In this document: positions 51,316 to 59,359 of the stretch, one piece after another
How the letters are laid out: each line of letters starts with the position of its first letter
Position numbering within the stretch: position 1 is the stretch's first letter
From: Chryseosolibacter sp964493505
GTDB lineage: Bacteria; Bacteroidota; Bacteroidia; Cytophagales; Cyclobacteriaceae
DNA length: 64,000 bases
Direction of reading: 5' to 3'
Assembly: GCA_964493505.1 (NCBI GenBank)
Contig: CAZBNP010000006.1
Location: forward strand, 1 to 64,000
Notes under the pieces: model-generated
What the model saw: only the letters and a program-made list of their open reading frames with translations
The model's database searches: none
Told to the model about the DNA's origin: nothing
Made by a program: the position numbers and the translations under genes

Positions 51316-52284
51316 TTGAATATAGCGAAAAATATCAAAAACATTGCACGGGATGTTCTTTTAAATGAATCGCGGGCAATTGAAAATTTAATCGGTTATA
51401 TAGACAATAATTTTGAAGCATGCGTACGTCAGATTTATACTGCTAAAGGGCGTCTTGTCATTACAGGCATTGGCAAAAGTGCCATCATAGCCAATAAAAT
51501 TGTGGCGACCTTAAACTCAACCGGCACACCATCACTTTTCATGCACGCTGCCGACGCAATCCATGGCGATCTGGGTATGATACAATCTGAAGACATGGTC
51601 ATGTGCGTTTCAAAGAGCGGTAACACACCGGAGATAAAAGTTCTGGTACCACTTCTCAAACGCAGAGGGTCCAAGCTTGTTGCGCTGGTAAGCAACACAA
51701 ATTCATACCTGGCACAACAAGCCGATTTTACACTCAATGCAACGATTGCGGAAGAAGCATGTCCCCACAACCTGACACCTACAACCAGTACAACAGCACA
51801 TCTCGCACTGGGCGATGCCCTGGCGATGTGCCTTCTCAACCTGCGCAACTTTAGTACCCGCGACTTTGCCGAATATCATCCCGGCGGTTCGCTGGGGAAG
51901 CAACTCTATTTAAAAGTCTCCGATATTTACCCACAACATCAACTGCCGGCAGTTAGTGCCAATACACCATTAAAAGATGTAATCTTTGAAATTTCCAGCA
52001 AACGATTGGGGTGTACTGCCGTCCTTGAAGGAGGCAACACACTACTGGGAATCATCACCGATGGCGATCTTCGCCGCATGCTTGAGAAAAATGAGCCGCT
52101 GAATGAGATCAAAGCCGCCGATATCATGAGCCGTAATCCCAGGACAATTCAAAAGGACGAGTTTGCCGTGGAGGCATTGCACCTTATGCAAGAGGCTAAC
52201 ATCACCCAGCTAGTCGTTATGAATGGAGATAATATCGCCGGTTTTGTTCATCTTCATGACCTTCTCAAAGAAGGAATTGTATAA
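51316..52284 (+). CDS. kdsD: Arabinose-5-phosphate isomerase
   Basis: Isomerises ribulose 5-phosphate to arabinose 5-phosphate, the first step to Kdo for lipopolysaccharide. It has 322 residues from a TTG start, as the first in-frame ATG would cut into the fold. The SIS domain shows TGIGKSAIIANKIVATLNSTGTPS, AIHGDLGM, CVSKSGNTPEI and LTPTTSTTAHLALGDALA. Two CBS repeats form the C-terminus (GIITDGDLRRMLEKNE and ADIMSRNPRTI). The following gene makes GDP-mannose, so both feed surface polysaccharides. Confidence 0.93.
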   Translation: MNIAKNIKNIARDVLLNESRAIENLIGYIDNNFEACVRQIYTAKGRLVITGIGKSAIIANKIVATLNSTGTPSLFMHAADAIHGDLGMIQSEDMVMCVSKSGNTPEIKVLVPLLKRRGSKLVALVSNTNSYLAQQADFTLNATIAEEACPHNLTPTTSTTAHLALGDALAMCLLNLRNFSTRDFAEYHPGGSLGKQLYLKVSDIYPQHQLPAVSANTPLKDVIFEISSKRLGCTAVLEGGNTLLGIITDGDLRRMLEKNEPLNEIKAADIMSRNPRTIQKDEFAVEALHLMQEANITQLVVMNGDNIAGFVHLHDLLKEGIV

Positions 52285-52356
52285 AAAACAGGAAAATACT
52301 TTTATAACGTTTGGTCACTGACGTCTTTTGCGAAACCTCTTACTATAATTCAAAGA

Positions 52357-53433
52357 ATGAATAAAGATTTATATGTCGTGTTAATGGCAGGAGGAGTGGG
52401 CGTCCGTTTTTGGCCCTACAGTCGCAATGCCAAACCCAAGCAGTTTCTCGACGTATTGGGAACGGGGAAGACCCTTATACAATCCACCTTCGAACGATTT
52501 CTTCCAATCTGTCCCACGGAGAACATTTTTGTGGTGACAAACGAGGAACACGAAGCGATTGTGAAAGAACAGCTCCCTTTGCTTACCCCCGGCCAGATAC
52601 TCACCGAGCCCATGCGCAAAAACACTGCGGCATGTATCGCATACGCCAGCTACAAGATCCAGCAAATCAATCCCGACGCCGTGGTTGTCGTCAGCCCCGC
52701 AGACCACCTCATAATCAGAGAAAACCTTTTCGTCGATATCATCAAGAAGGCAGTAGACCAGGCCATTGCCGATGACAAACTTATCACCCTCGGCATCCAG
52801 CCCACACGACCGGAAACAGGTTACGGCTACATTCAGTACCTCACTGAAAAAAGCTTCGCCAAGAAGGTAAAGACCTTCACTGAAAAGCCCGAGTTGTCAC
52901 TGGCGAAAAAATTTCTTGAAAGCGGTGATTTCGTATGGAATGCCGGGATTTTTATCTGGCGTGTAGCCTCGATCATCAAAGCGATACAGCTGCACATGCC
53001 GGAAATGGCGGAAGTATTTGAAGAGATAAAAACCAAACTAACCTCCGATCAGGAGAAGGCGGCGATCGCAGCGGCCTATCCTCAGTGCAAGAGTATCTCG
53101 ATCGACTACGGTGTGATGGAGAAAGCTTCAAATGTCTATGTATGCCTCGGTGATTTTGACTGGTCAGACCTCGGGTCGTGGGCTTCTATCCATGAAATTT
53201 CCCCAAAAGACGACAACAACAATGTGATCAGAGCCAACGCGCTGATATATGATTCACGGAACTGCATCGTTAAAGGCGCCGACGACAGGTTGATCGTCGT
53301 ACAGGGCCTTAACGGATACCTCGTCGGCGAATTCGGGAATGTTTTCATCGTCTGCGAGAAAGACAAAGAAGAACAGTTCCGGAGGTTCGTGACCGACGCA
53401 AAGGGCAAACCGAATTCAGGTGAATACCTTTGA
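52357..53433 (+). CDS. Mannose-1-phosphate guanylyltransferase
   Basis: A nucleotidyltransferase of 358 residues making GDP-mannose from mannose 1-phosphate and GTP. The activating loop is LMAGGVGVRFWPYSRNAKPKQFL. MRKNTAACIAYASY, VVVSPADHLI, RPETGYGYIQY, FTEKPELSLAKKFL and FVWNAGIFIWR are all diagnostic. The short form lacks the phosphomannose isomerase domain of ManC. The DWSDLGSWASI block near the end is typical. It lies 72 bp after kdsD and 48 bp before rlmB. GDP-mannose probably serves glycans such as that of the locus at 8609-16964. Confidence 0.93.
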   Translation: MNKDLYVVLMAGGVGVRFWPYSRNAKPKQFLDVLGTGKTLIQSTFERFLPICPTENIFVVTNEEHEAIVKEQLPLLTPGQILTEPMRKNTAACIAYASYKIQQINPDAVVVVSPADHLIIRENLFVDIIKKAVDQAIADDKLITLGIQPTRPETGYGYIQYLTEKSFAKKVKTFTEKPELSLAKKFLESGDFVWNAGIFIWRVASIIKAIQLHMPEMAEVFEEIKTKLTSDQEKAAIAAAYPQCKSISIDYGVMEKASNVYVCLGDFDWSDLGSWASIHEISPKDDNNNVIRANALIYDSRNCIVKGADDRLIVVQGLNGYLVGEFGNVFIVCEKDKEEQFRRFVTDAKGKPNSGEYL

Positions 53434-53481
53434 TCCGCTGATTGTCCGGCGCTCTAACAAACCAACGTATAATAGACCAGC

Positions 53482-54213
53482 ATGTCCGAAACCATTTATG
53501 GAACCCGAGCGGTTATAGAAGCCATTCGCGCCGGCAAAGAGATCGAAAAGATCATGATACAGTCGGGACTCTCAAACGACCTCCTGAAAGAACTCATCGC
53601 ACTTGCCCGCGAACAAAAGGTACCCTACACTTTCGTGCCGGCGGAGAAGCTCAAACGATTGACAGCGAAGAATCATCAGGGTGTGGTTTGCCTTCTATCG
53701 GCCGTCAGCTACGCGTCGCTGGATAACCTGATCGATCGCGCGTACACAGAAGGACGCGAGCCATTCCTGCTGATACTTGACCGAATTACCGATGTCAGAA
53801 ATTTCGGTGCAATAGCGCGGACTGCCGAATGTGCCGGAATAGACGGAATTGTAATCGGAGAAAAGGGTAGCGCCCCTATTACCAGCGATGCGATGAAAAC
53901 TTCTGCGGGAGCATTGAATCACATCCCGGTATGTCGCGAAAAAGACCTCAAGAACACAATGAGCTACCTGCGCGAGAGCGGCATCAGGATTGTCGCCTGC
54001 ACGGAGAAAGCGAGCACCAACATCTTCGACCTCTCGCTCACCGGACCCATAGCCCTTATCATGGGCTCGGAAGAAGACGGCATTTCGGATATGCTCCTTC
54101 GCGAAGCCGACGACCTCGTGAGAATTCCTATGAAGGGAAAAATCGGATCCCTGAATGTATCGGTCGCGGCAGGCGTTGTGATGTACGAGATTGTGAGAAG
54201 GCGTGAATCGTGA
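53482..54213 (+). CDS. rlmB: 23S rRNA (guanosine-2'-O-)-methyltransferase RlmB-like
   Basis: A SPOUT/TrmH methyltransferase of 243 residues. The N-terminal substrate-binding domain begins SETIYGTRAVIEAIRAGKEI with KNHQGVVCLLS. The catalytic knot has LDRITDVRNFGAIARTAE (motif 1), IMGSEEDGIS (motif 2) and IGSLNVSVAAGVVMYE (motif 3). RlmB methylates G2251 of 23S rRNA in E. coli. Other TrmH relatives could have another site. A GWxTD protein lies convergent next to it. Confidence 0.88.
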   Translation: MSETIYGTRAVIEAIRAGKEIEKIMIQSGLSNDLLKELIALAREQKVPYTFVPAEKLKRLTAKNHQGVVCLLSAVSYASLDNLIDRAYTEGREPFLLILDRITDVRNFGAIARTAECAGIDGIVIGEKGSAPITSDAMKTSAGALNHIPVCREKDLKNTMSYLRESGIRIVACTEKASTNIFDLSLTGPIALIMGSEEDGISDMLLREADDLVRIPMKGKIGSLNVSVAAGVVMYEIVRRRES

Positions 54214-54250
54214 GTGCGGCGTCTCACCTTGCTTTGTCAGTGCGGCCTCA

Positions 54251-55420
54251 TCAGAATCGGGCATTCCTCCACAGGTCGACAATTTCATACCAGGTAGCCT
54301 CGTGCTTTTTTTCGCGGATAAGAACATAGTTATCCGGGTCGAACAAACTGCTCGATCTTGAAAACGTAAACGAAATATCAATCCGGTCGTTCTCATAATT
54401 CCACACCTCGCGGTTGTCAAACTTGTAAACCTTCTGCGGAATACCAAAAACGATATAGACCATCCCCCGGTCGGTTTTCCATCCTTCCTTATAAGAAGTG
54501 AAATAGCGATTCGCAAGTTCAACCCGTCTGAAATAACTGCGCATCAATGATCTTGCCCGTTCTGTGTCAGACACGATACCCAGAATAACGCGATCAAATG
54601 CACGCTTGTTTCCCCTGCTGGACTCGAGGCGGTCATACTCCTGCCTTGTGGTAATATACACCAGCGGACCAACAAGATTGGCGACCTTCGAATACTGGGG
54701 GTAATCGTCCTCGCTCCTGACTGCCAGACCCGCGATTGCATTCGTGTCTTTTTGAATAAGATAGAGTCCCTTTGAGTCGAACAAGAACTCATCATCAGCC
54801 GATACAGCAAATACCGAATCCACATCCATCCCACGCGCTACCCGTGCCTGCGCTTCCGAAAACACCGGCGCCGCTGCCGGAAATTCATCATTATAATAAG
54901 ACACAACCCACGTCCCTGAGCCCCGTCCGAGTTCGATAGGGTCGGTGGTTCGCACATATGAGTCTGTCACGGGAAATCCATTTCGCACCACAAAATTGTT
55001 GACCGGGTAGTTGGACTGCAGTGCAACATAGAACATCCATGCGCGACGAAGAGTAGTGTTGACAACCTTTGCTACGAGGTAGCGGGTCGTGTTGTCTGGC
55101 TCCAACGTACCCATCCCCTGGAACCCGGAGGCATGGCGGGAGAACACGAGGTCCTCAAGTGTTACCGCTCGTCCCTCCTTATCGCTGAGTAGGTTTCTGG
55201 CCTCCCACTGAAGCGAGTATTGACTCATCAGGCTCGCAGTATCATTCACGAAAAGGCTATAGAGAACGGTAAACGAAGATGAGTCTGTTCGCACAGCCCG
55301 CAGGTCGAACCTGACGGCCGCATCGGGGTTATATGTGTACTCGTAATTGATATCGCGTAGCGCCTGTCCCGAAGAAGCAATGGAAAAAAAGAAAAGGACG
55401 ATAGTCAAGTATCTGGTCAT
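54251..55420 (-). CDS. GWxTD domain-containing exported protein
   Basis: A 389-residue protein with a signal peptide (LTIVLFFFSIASSGQA) and a C-terminal GWxTD domain. The naming motif is in YKEGWKTDRGMVYIVFGIPQKVYKFD, followed by the family pattern VWNYENDRIDISFTF. The N-terminal two thirds are beta-rich and lack known motifs. The family is widespread in Bacteroidota and related phyla and of unknown function, probably periplasmic or outer-membrane associated. It is convergent with rlmB and divergent from the methyltransferase gene. Confidence 0.85.
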   Translation of the reverse strand: MTRYLTIVLFFFSIASSGQALRDINYEYTYNPDAAVRFDLRAVRTDSSSFTVLYSLFVNDTASLMSQYSLQWEARNLLSDKEGRAVTLEDLVFSRHASGFQGMGTLEPDNTTRYLVAKVVNTTLRRAWMFYVALQSNYPVNNFVVRNGFPVTDSYVRTTDPIELGRGSGTWVVSYYNDEFPAAAPVFSEAQARVARGMDVDSVFAVSADDEFLFDSKGLYLIQKDTNAIAGLAVRSEDDYPQYSKVANLVGPLVYITTRQEYDRLESSRGNKRAFDRVILGIVSDTERARSLMRSYFRRVELANRYFTSYKEGWKTDRGMVYIVFGIPQKVYKFDNREVWNYENDRIDISFTFSRSSSLFDPDNYVLIREKKHEATWYEIVDLWRNARF

Positions 55421-55514
55421 AGCTAACCCTTAAACTTCAATTTCTGAACAATAGAACTGATAATCCCGGATTTCGAACTACAATATCAGCAGAAAAGTTT
55501 AATCTTTAAATTCC

Positions 55515-55544
55515 TTTGGACCTTTAACATCTATGGTATTTTTG
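55515..55544 (+). promoter_or_regulatory. Consensus promoter right at the methyltransferase start
   Basis: TTTG (55515-55518), an 18-bp spacer, and TATTTTTG (55537-55544) match both Bacteroidota boxes exactly. The ATG at 55550 is only 5 bases after the -7 box, so the mRNA would be leaderless or nearly so. Confidence 0.65.
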
Positions 55545-55549
55545 CGGCT

Positions 55550-56335
55550 ATGGCAAAAATCTTCACCACCGAAATCACCAGCGAGGAAATTCCGTCCGAC
55601 AATCCTATTCATCAACGGCTGTTTAAGGCGTATGTGGCAGCCGAATCCTACATTGCCGGCGATGTTTTGGAAGTAGGCTGCGGTGAAGGCCGTGGCGTAG
55701 AGGTACTGATTAGCAAAGCCGGAACCTTTACGGCGGTTGACAAGATCAAGTCAGTGATCGACAACCTCCGTAAGAAATATCCATCTGCAACCTTCCGCAG
55801 TATGAATATACCACCATTAGAGGGCCTTCAAGACGACTGCTATGATCTGGTGGTGAGTTTTCAGGTAATCGAACATATTGACGACGACCGCTTGTTCCTC
55901 CAGGAAATACACCGCGTTCTCAAACCCGGCGGAACAGCCCTGATCACAACACCCAATCGCCGGCTTTCACTCACGAGAAACCCGTGGCACGTCCGCGAAT
56001 ATCTTCCCGAAGAGCTCAGATCCCTCGCCGCGGGTATTTTCCAAAGCGTAGAGATGCGCGGCATCACCGGTAACGAGAAAGTGATGGCGTATTATAAAGA
56101 GAACAAAAAGTCTGTGGAACGAATCACCCGCTGGGATATCTTTGATCTGCAACACAAGATCCCGGCGCCACTGCTTCGCATCCCCTATGAAATACTGAAT
56201 CGGTGGAATCGAAATAAACTCCAATCGTCTGGCGACACCCTCGTCACCAGCATCAGACACGAAGACTATTTACTGACAGACGATGCTACCGATGCGCTGG
56301 ATCTGTTTCTCGTTGCAAAGAAGAGCAGTGGCTGA
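55550..56335 (+). CDS. Class I SAM-dependent methyltransferase
   Basis: A 261-residue methyltransferase of the Methyltransf_11/UbiE-like type. SAM motif I is VLEVGCGEGRGVEVL, motif II is DLVVSFQVIEHIDDD, and the post-motif is EIHRVLKPGGTALITTPNRRLS. The C-terminal third is family-specific and gives no substrate. It has a strong promoter directly in front of its ATG and no operon partner. A role in quinone or small-molecule methylation, or in surface glycan methylation, cannot be distinguished. Confidence 0.85.
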   Translation: MAKIFTTEITSEEIPSDNPIHQRLFKAYVAAESYIAGDVLEVGCGEGRGVEVLISKAGTFTAVDKIKSVIDNLRKKYPSATFRSMNIPPLEGLQDDCYDLVVSFQVIEHIDDDRLFLQEIHRVLKPGGTALITTPNRRLSLTRNPWHVREYLPEELRSLAAGIFQSVEMRGITGNEKVMAYYKENKKSVERITRWDIFDLQHKIPAPLLRIPYEILNRWNRNKLQSSGDTLVTSIRHEDYLLTDDATDALDLFLVAKKSSG

Positions 56336-56455
56336 ACCAGGATTTACCGCCGGTACAGCGCCGTCATTGGCCGGGAATAGCAGAAGTTAGCCGGAACAAT
56401 CAACAATTTTCATTTTCCAGGGCAATTTTTCCGGGACTTCGATAGTTAAGAAAAC

Positions 56456-56836
56456 ATGATCTTACGAACTACACTACTCGCTGGTCTTTTGTTTGTCGCT
56501 GCCGACACGCACGCGCAGTTCTGGAAAAAAAAGCATAAAGTCGAAAAAACAAACCCAGCAGTTGAGCAGCCTACATCGCTGAATCCCACATCCGCCCGGG
56601 CGGAGGAAGCCAACATGCCTAAGGCCGCGAGGAAGTCGTTAAAGGGGCCGACGTATGGACTGGAGCAGAAGTATTACGAACGCGTAGAGGCGGTAGCCAA
56701 AGAGCGGCGGAAAGCCGAAAAGATGATGCTGAAACCCCAGTACTCAGACCCGATGTATTTTGGTCACAAGCGCCCACCCAAGAAACGCAAAGCATCGAAG
56801 ATGAAATACTGCAAAGAGTGCGGCATCAGGCACTAG
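56456..56836 (+). CDS. Small basic exported protein, unknown
   Basis: A 126-residue protein with a signal peptide (LLAGLLFVAADTHAQ) and a strongly basic mature part (many Lys-Lys and Arg-Lys pairs, such as FWKKKHKVEK and KRPPKKRKASKMK). The C-terminus ends KYCKECGIRH with a CxxC pair that could bind metal or form a disulfide. I do not recognise the family. The gene stands alone between the methyltransferase and a long non-coding gap. Confidence 0.6.
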   Translation: MILRTTLLAGLLFVAADTHAQFWKKKHKVEKTNPAVEQPTSLNPTSARAEEANMPKAARKSLKGPTYGLEQKYYERVEAVAKERRKAEKMMLKPQYSDPMYFGHKRPPKKRKASKMKYCKECGIRH

Positions 56837-57182
56837 TCCCGTCACACCCGCGGACCGCGGTTGGTCGGGCGTTGTCAGAGCAGAGAGCGGTTTGACGTGT
56901 CAGGCGACCCGCCCCGGGGGCCGGAGAGAGAAATTGCTATTGAAAGGTCTATCTTTACCGCACGTTAGTGGATGAAATCTGCAAATCCATGCGTACATTG
57001 CGTCCATGTTGCCGGAAATCTTACACGTTAAATATACCGACCCCCATCCTCTCCTTCGGGTCAACGAAGTGAGGCTTGGCGCCTCTCCGGTGACGAAACT
57101 GCCCGCACCGATGTTGCCAACCCAAGGCAGATCCAGGGCAACAGCCTCCTATCAACCAGTCAACAGTAAAGTTTAAACAGCG
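56837..57182. other. 346-bp non-coding region before gapN
   Basis: No gene is seen on either strand. TATCTTTA at 56950-56957 differs from the -7 consensus in the last base and could give a long gapN leader of about 220 nt. Within that leader CCTC/GAGG and CTTCG/CGAAG (57048-57074) form a hairpin with a small internal loop. The first 90 bases are G+C-rich with repeated CCGCGG words. No riboswitch that I know was recognised. Confidence 0.4.
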
Positions 57183-58802
57183 ATGAGCCAACTACTTCAG
57201 AGCATTTTCCCAGCGGAAGATGCCATCCCAACTCAATTTAAAATCGACCAACCTATAACGCAGCGAGAATATCTCATCAACGGCGAGCTCAAGGTCTGGG
57301 AAGGTAATCTGAACCCCGTAATGAGTCCTGTGTGCCTCAAGCAAGGAGACAAACTGGTACAACAAGTTATAGGACACACTCCGCTGATGACAACGCGCGA
57401 ATCGCTTGAGGCCCTCGACGCCGCGGTAAAAGCGTATGATCTGGGGCATGGATTGTGGCCGACCATGAGCGTGACACAACGTATCGAACATGTGGAAAGA
57501 TTTCTTCAGGCGATGCAACAGAAGCGTGACGAGGTTGTAAAACTTCTCATGTGGGAGATAGGAAAGACCCTGAAGGACGCCGAAAAAGAATTCGACCGCA
57601 CAGCCGACTATATTGTAGACACGATAAAAGCGCTCAAAGACCTCGATCGGAATTCAGCAAAGCTCATTGAAGATCAGGGCTTCATGGCCCAGATACGGCG
57701 TGTGCCCCTAGGCGTCGCGTTGTGCATGGGACCGTATAACTACCCGCTCAACGAAACATTCACCACACTCTTTCCGGCGCTGATCATGGGCAACACGGTT
57801 GTGTTCAAGCCCGCAAAGTACGGGGTGCTTCTCATCAGGCCACTGCTCGAAGCGTTCAAAGACAGCTTCCCTCCTGGTGTCATCAATATTATTTATGGCC
57901 GCGGGCGTGAAACGGTAGGCGCCCTGATGGAATCCGGAAAAGTAGATGTCTTCGCGTTCATCGGCACAAACAAAGGCGCCAACGACCTGAAGAAACTCCA
58001 CCCGAAACCTCACCGCCTGAAAGCCATCCTGGGTCTCGACGCAAAGAATCCCGCGATCGTACTCCCGGACGCTGATATCGACAACGCGGTGAATGAATGC
58101 CTTACAGGTTCACTGTCTTTCAACGGACAGCGTTGCACCGCGCTTAAGGTACTGTTCGTCCACACCGACATCGTCGAGGCTTTCATCAAGAAATTCAACG
58201 CACGCGTCAGCGCGCTGAAATCCGGCGTCCCGTGGGACAACGGCGTCGGACTTACGCCACTGCCCGAGCCAGGGAAAGTCGACTACCTGAAAGGACTGGT
58301 GGAAGATGCGCAATCGCATGGAGCGAAGATCGTCAACGAGAACGGGGGACAAACGCTGGAGACATTCTTCTACCCGGCAGTCCTCTATCCTGTGAACGAG
58401 AAGATGAAGGTCTACTATGAAGAGCAGTTTGGTCCGGTGATACCCATCGTTCCATTCACTGACGACGACGAAGCCATCCGATACGTTGTGAATTCGAATT
58501 TCGGTCAGCAGGTCAGCATCTTTGGCACTGATTCCGTGCGTGTAGCCAGGTTAATGGATGCTTTTGTCAATCAGGTTGGCCGTATCAACATCAACACACA
58601 GGCACAACGCGGACCGGATTCGTTCCCTTTCAACGGGCGCAAAGATTCCGCCGAGGGCACGCTGTCTGTCTCCGACGCCCTGCGGGTGTTCTCTATTCGC
58701 ACGCTGGTAGCGACCAAAGACACGGAGTCAAACAAGCAGATGATCGCGAATATTATTCGGAACAGGGAGTCCGCGTTTTTGAGTACGGAGTATATTTTTT
58801 AG
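57183..58802 (+). CDS. gapN: NADP-dependent glyceraldehyde-3-phosphate dehydrogenase (GapN-like)
   Basis: A 539-residue aldehyde dehydrogenase of the non-phosphorylating GAPDH type, giving 3-phosphoglycerate and NADPH. The cofactor block is CMGPYNYPLNET and VFKPAKYG. The catalytic nucleophile is Cys318 in FNGQRCTALK, and the C-terminal motifs EEQFGPVIPIVPF and FGQQVSIFG are present. The usual ELGGKN with the general-base Glu is GLDAKN (284-289), so Gly284 occupies the Glu position and an acid sits two residues later. The stop codon overlaps the convergent gene by 4 bp. GapN is the best match, but other aldehydes are possible. Confidence 0.82.
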   Translation: MSQLLQSIFPAEDAIPTQFKIDQPITQREYLINGELKVWEGNLNPVMSPVCLKQGDKLVQQVIGHTPLMTTRESLEALDAAVKAYDLGHGLWPTMSVTQRIEHVERFLQAMQQKRDEVVKLLMWEIGKTLKDAEKEFDRTADYIVDTIKALKDLDRNSAKLIEDQGFMAQIRRVPLGVALCMGPYNYPLNETFTTLFPALIMGNTVVFKPAKYGVLLIRPLLEAFKDSFPPGVINIIYGRGRETVGALMESGKVDVFAFIGTNKGANDLKKLHPKPHRLKAILGLDAKNPAIVLPDADIDNAVNECLTGSLSFNGQRCTALKVLFVHTDIVEAFIKKFNARVSALKSGVPWDNGVGLTPLPEPGKVDYLKGLVEDAQSHGAKIVNENGGQTLETFFYPAVLYPVNEKMKVYYEEQFGPVIPIVPFTDDDEAIRYVVNSNFGQQVSIFGTDSVRVARLMDAFVNQVGRININTQAQRGPDSFPFNGRKDSAEGTLSVSDALRVFSIRTLVATKDTESNKQMIANIIRNRESAFLSTEYIF

Positions 58803-59284
58803 GTTCCGGAACCTATTCCCTTCACATCAAAAAACTGACTGATAAAAGCATTCATCCGGTTGTCTACCATCAACACAGGACTGTCGACGGGATAGAATAC
58901 CGTAAGATCAAGAACAGCACGGAGGAAATTATGGTGCTGACAAAACAGCTTTGTCCACTCCTTAAATTGCGCTGACCACTCGTGCTGGTACTGCTCGAAC
59001 GGCTCCTGTCCGCTAAAACTAAACTCGAGCTGGTTGTCTCCGTAAAACTTGTATCGAAACACGCCCATAAGATTCACGTAGAAGTTGTGCAGATGGCGAT
59101 AGTCTGTACCGCCGTGATCGCGGATCTTCACCGCCATGTCATCCATCATTCCCAGCGGATTGGAGCGAAGCAGATATTCGACCTTCACAAAGTCGACAAG
59201 GTATTGAAGGAGGGTTGACTCCAGAGACAACTGTGCCTCCTCCAGGATATAATTCTTATCTAACGGAAAGAACTTTCGAAGCAC
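58799..59284 (-). CDS. Hypothetical protein
   Basis: A 161-residue soluble, mostly helical protein without signal peptide or known motif. It is rich in aromatic residues (FCQHHNFLRAVLDLTVFYP, HHEW-like QYQHEWSAQFKEW). The reading frame is intact and codon use is like its neighbours, so it is likely real. It lies between convergent gapN, overlapping by 4 bp, and the glutamate-synthase-like gene upstream on the same strand (75 bp gap). I do not recognise the family. Confidence 0.55.
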   Translation of the reverse strand: MLRKFFPLDKNYILEEAQLSLESTLLQYLVDFVKVEYLLRSNPLGMMDDMAVKIRDHGGTDYRHLHNFYVNLMGVFRYKFYGDNQLEFSFSGQEPFEQYQHEWSAQFKEWTKLFCQHHNFLRAVLDLTVFYPVDSPVLMVDNRMNAFISQFFDVKGIGSGT

Positions 59285-59359
59285 TCGGCAATTGGTTTCC
59301 CAAAAATAGTAAAAAAGACTTTCTTTTTACAGAAACGCTTTTCAAAACGAATAGCCCCA

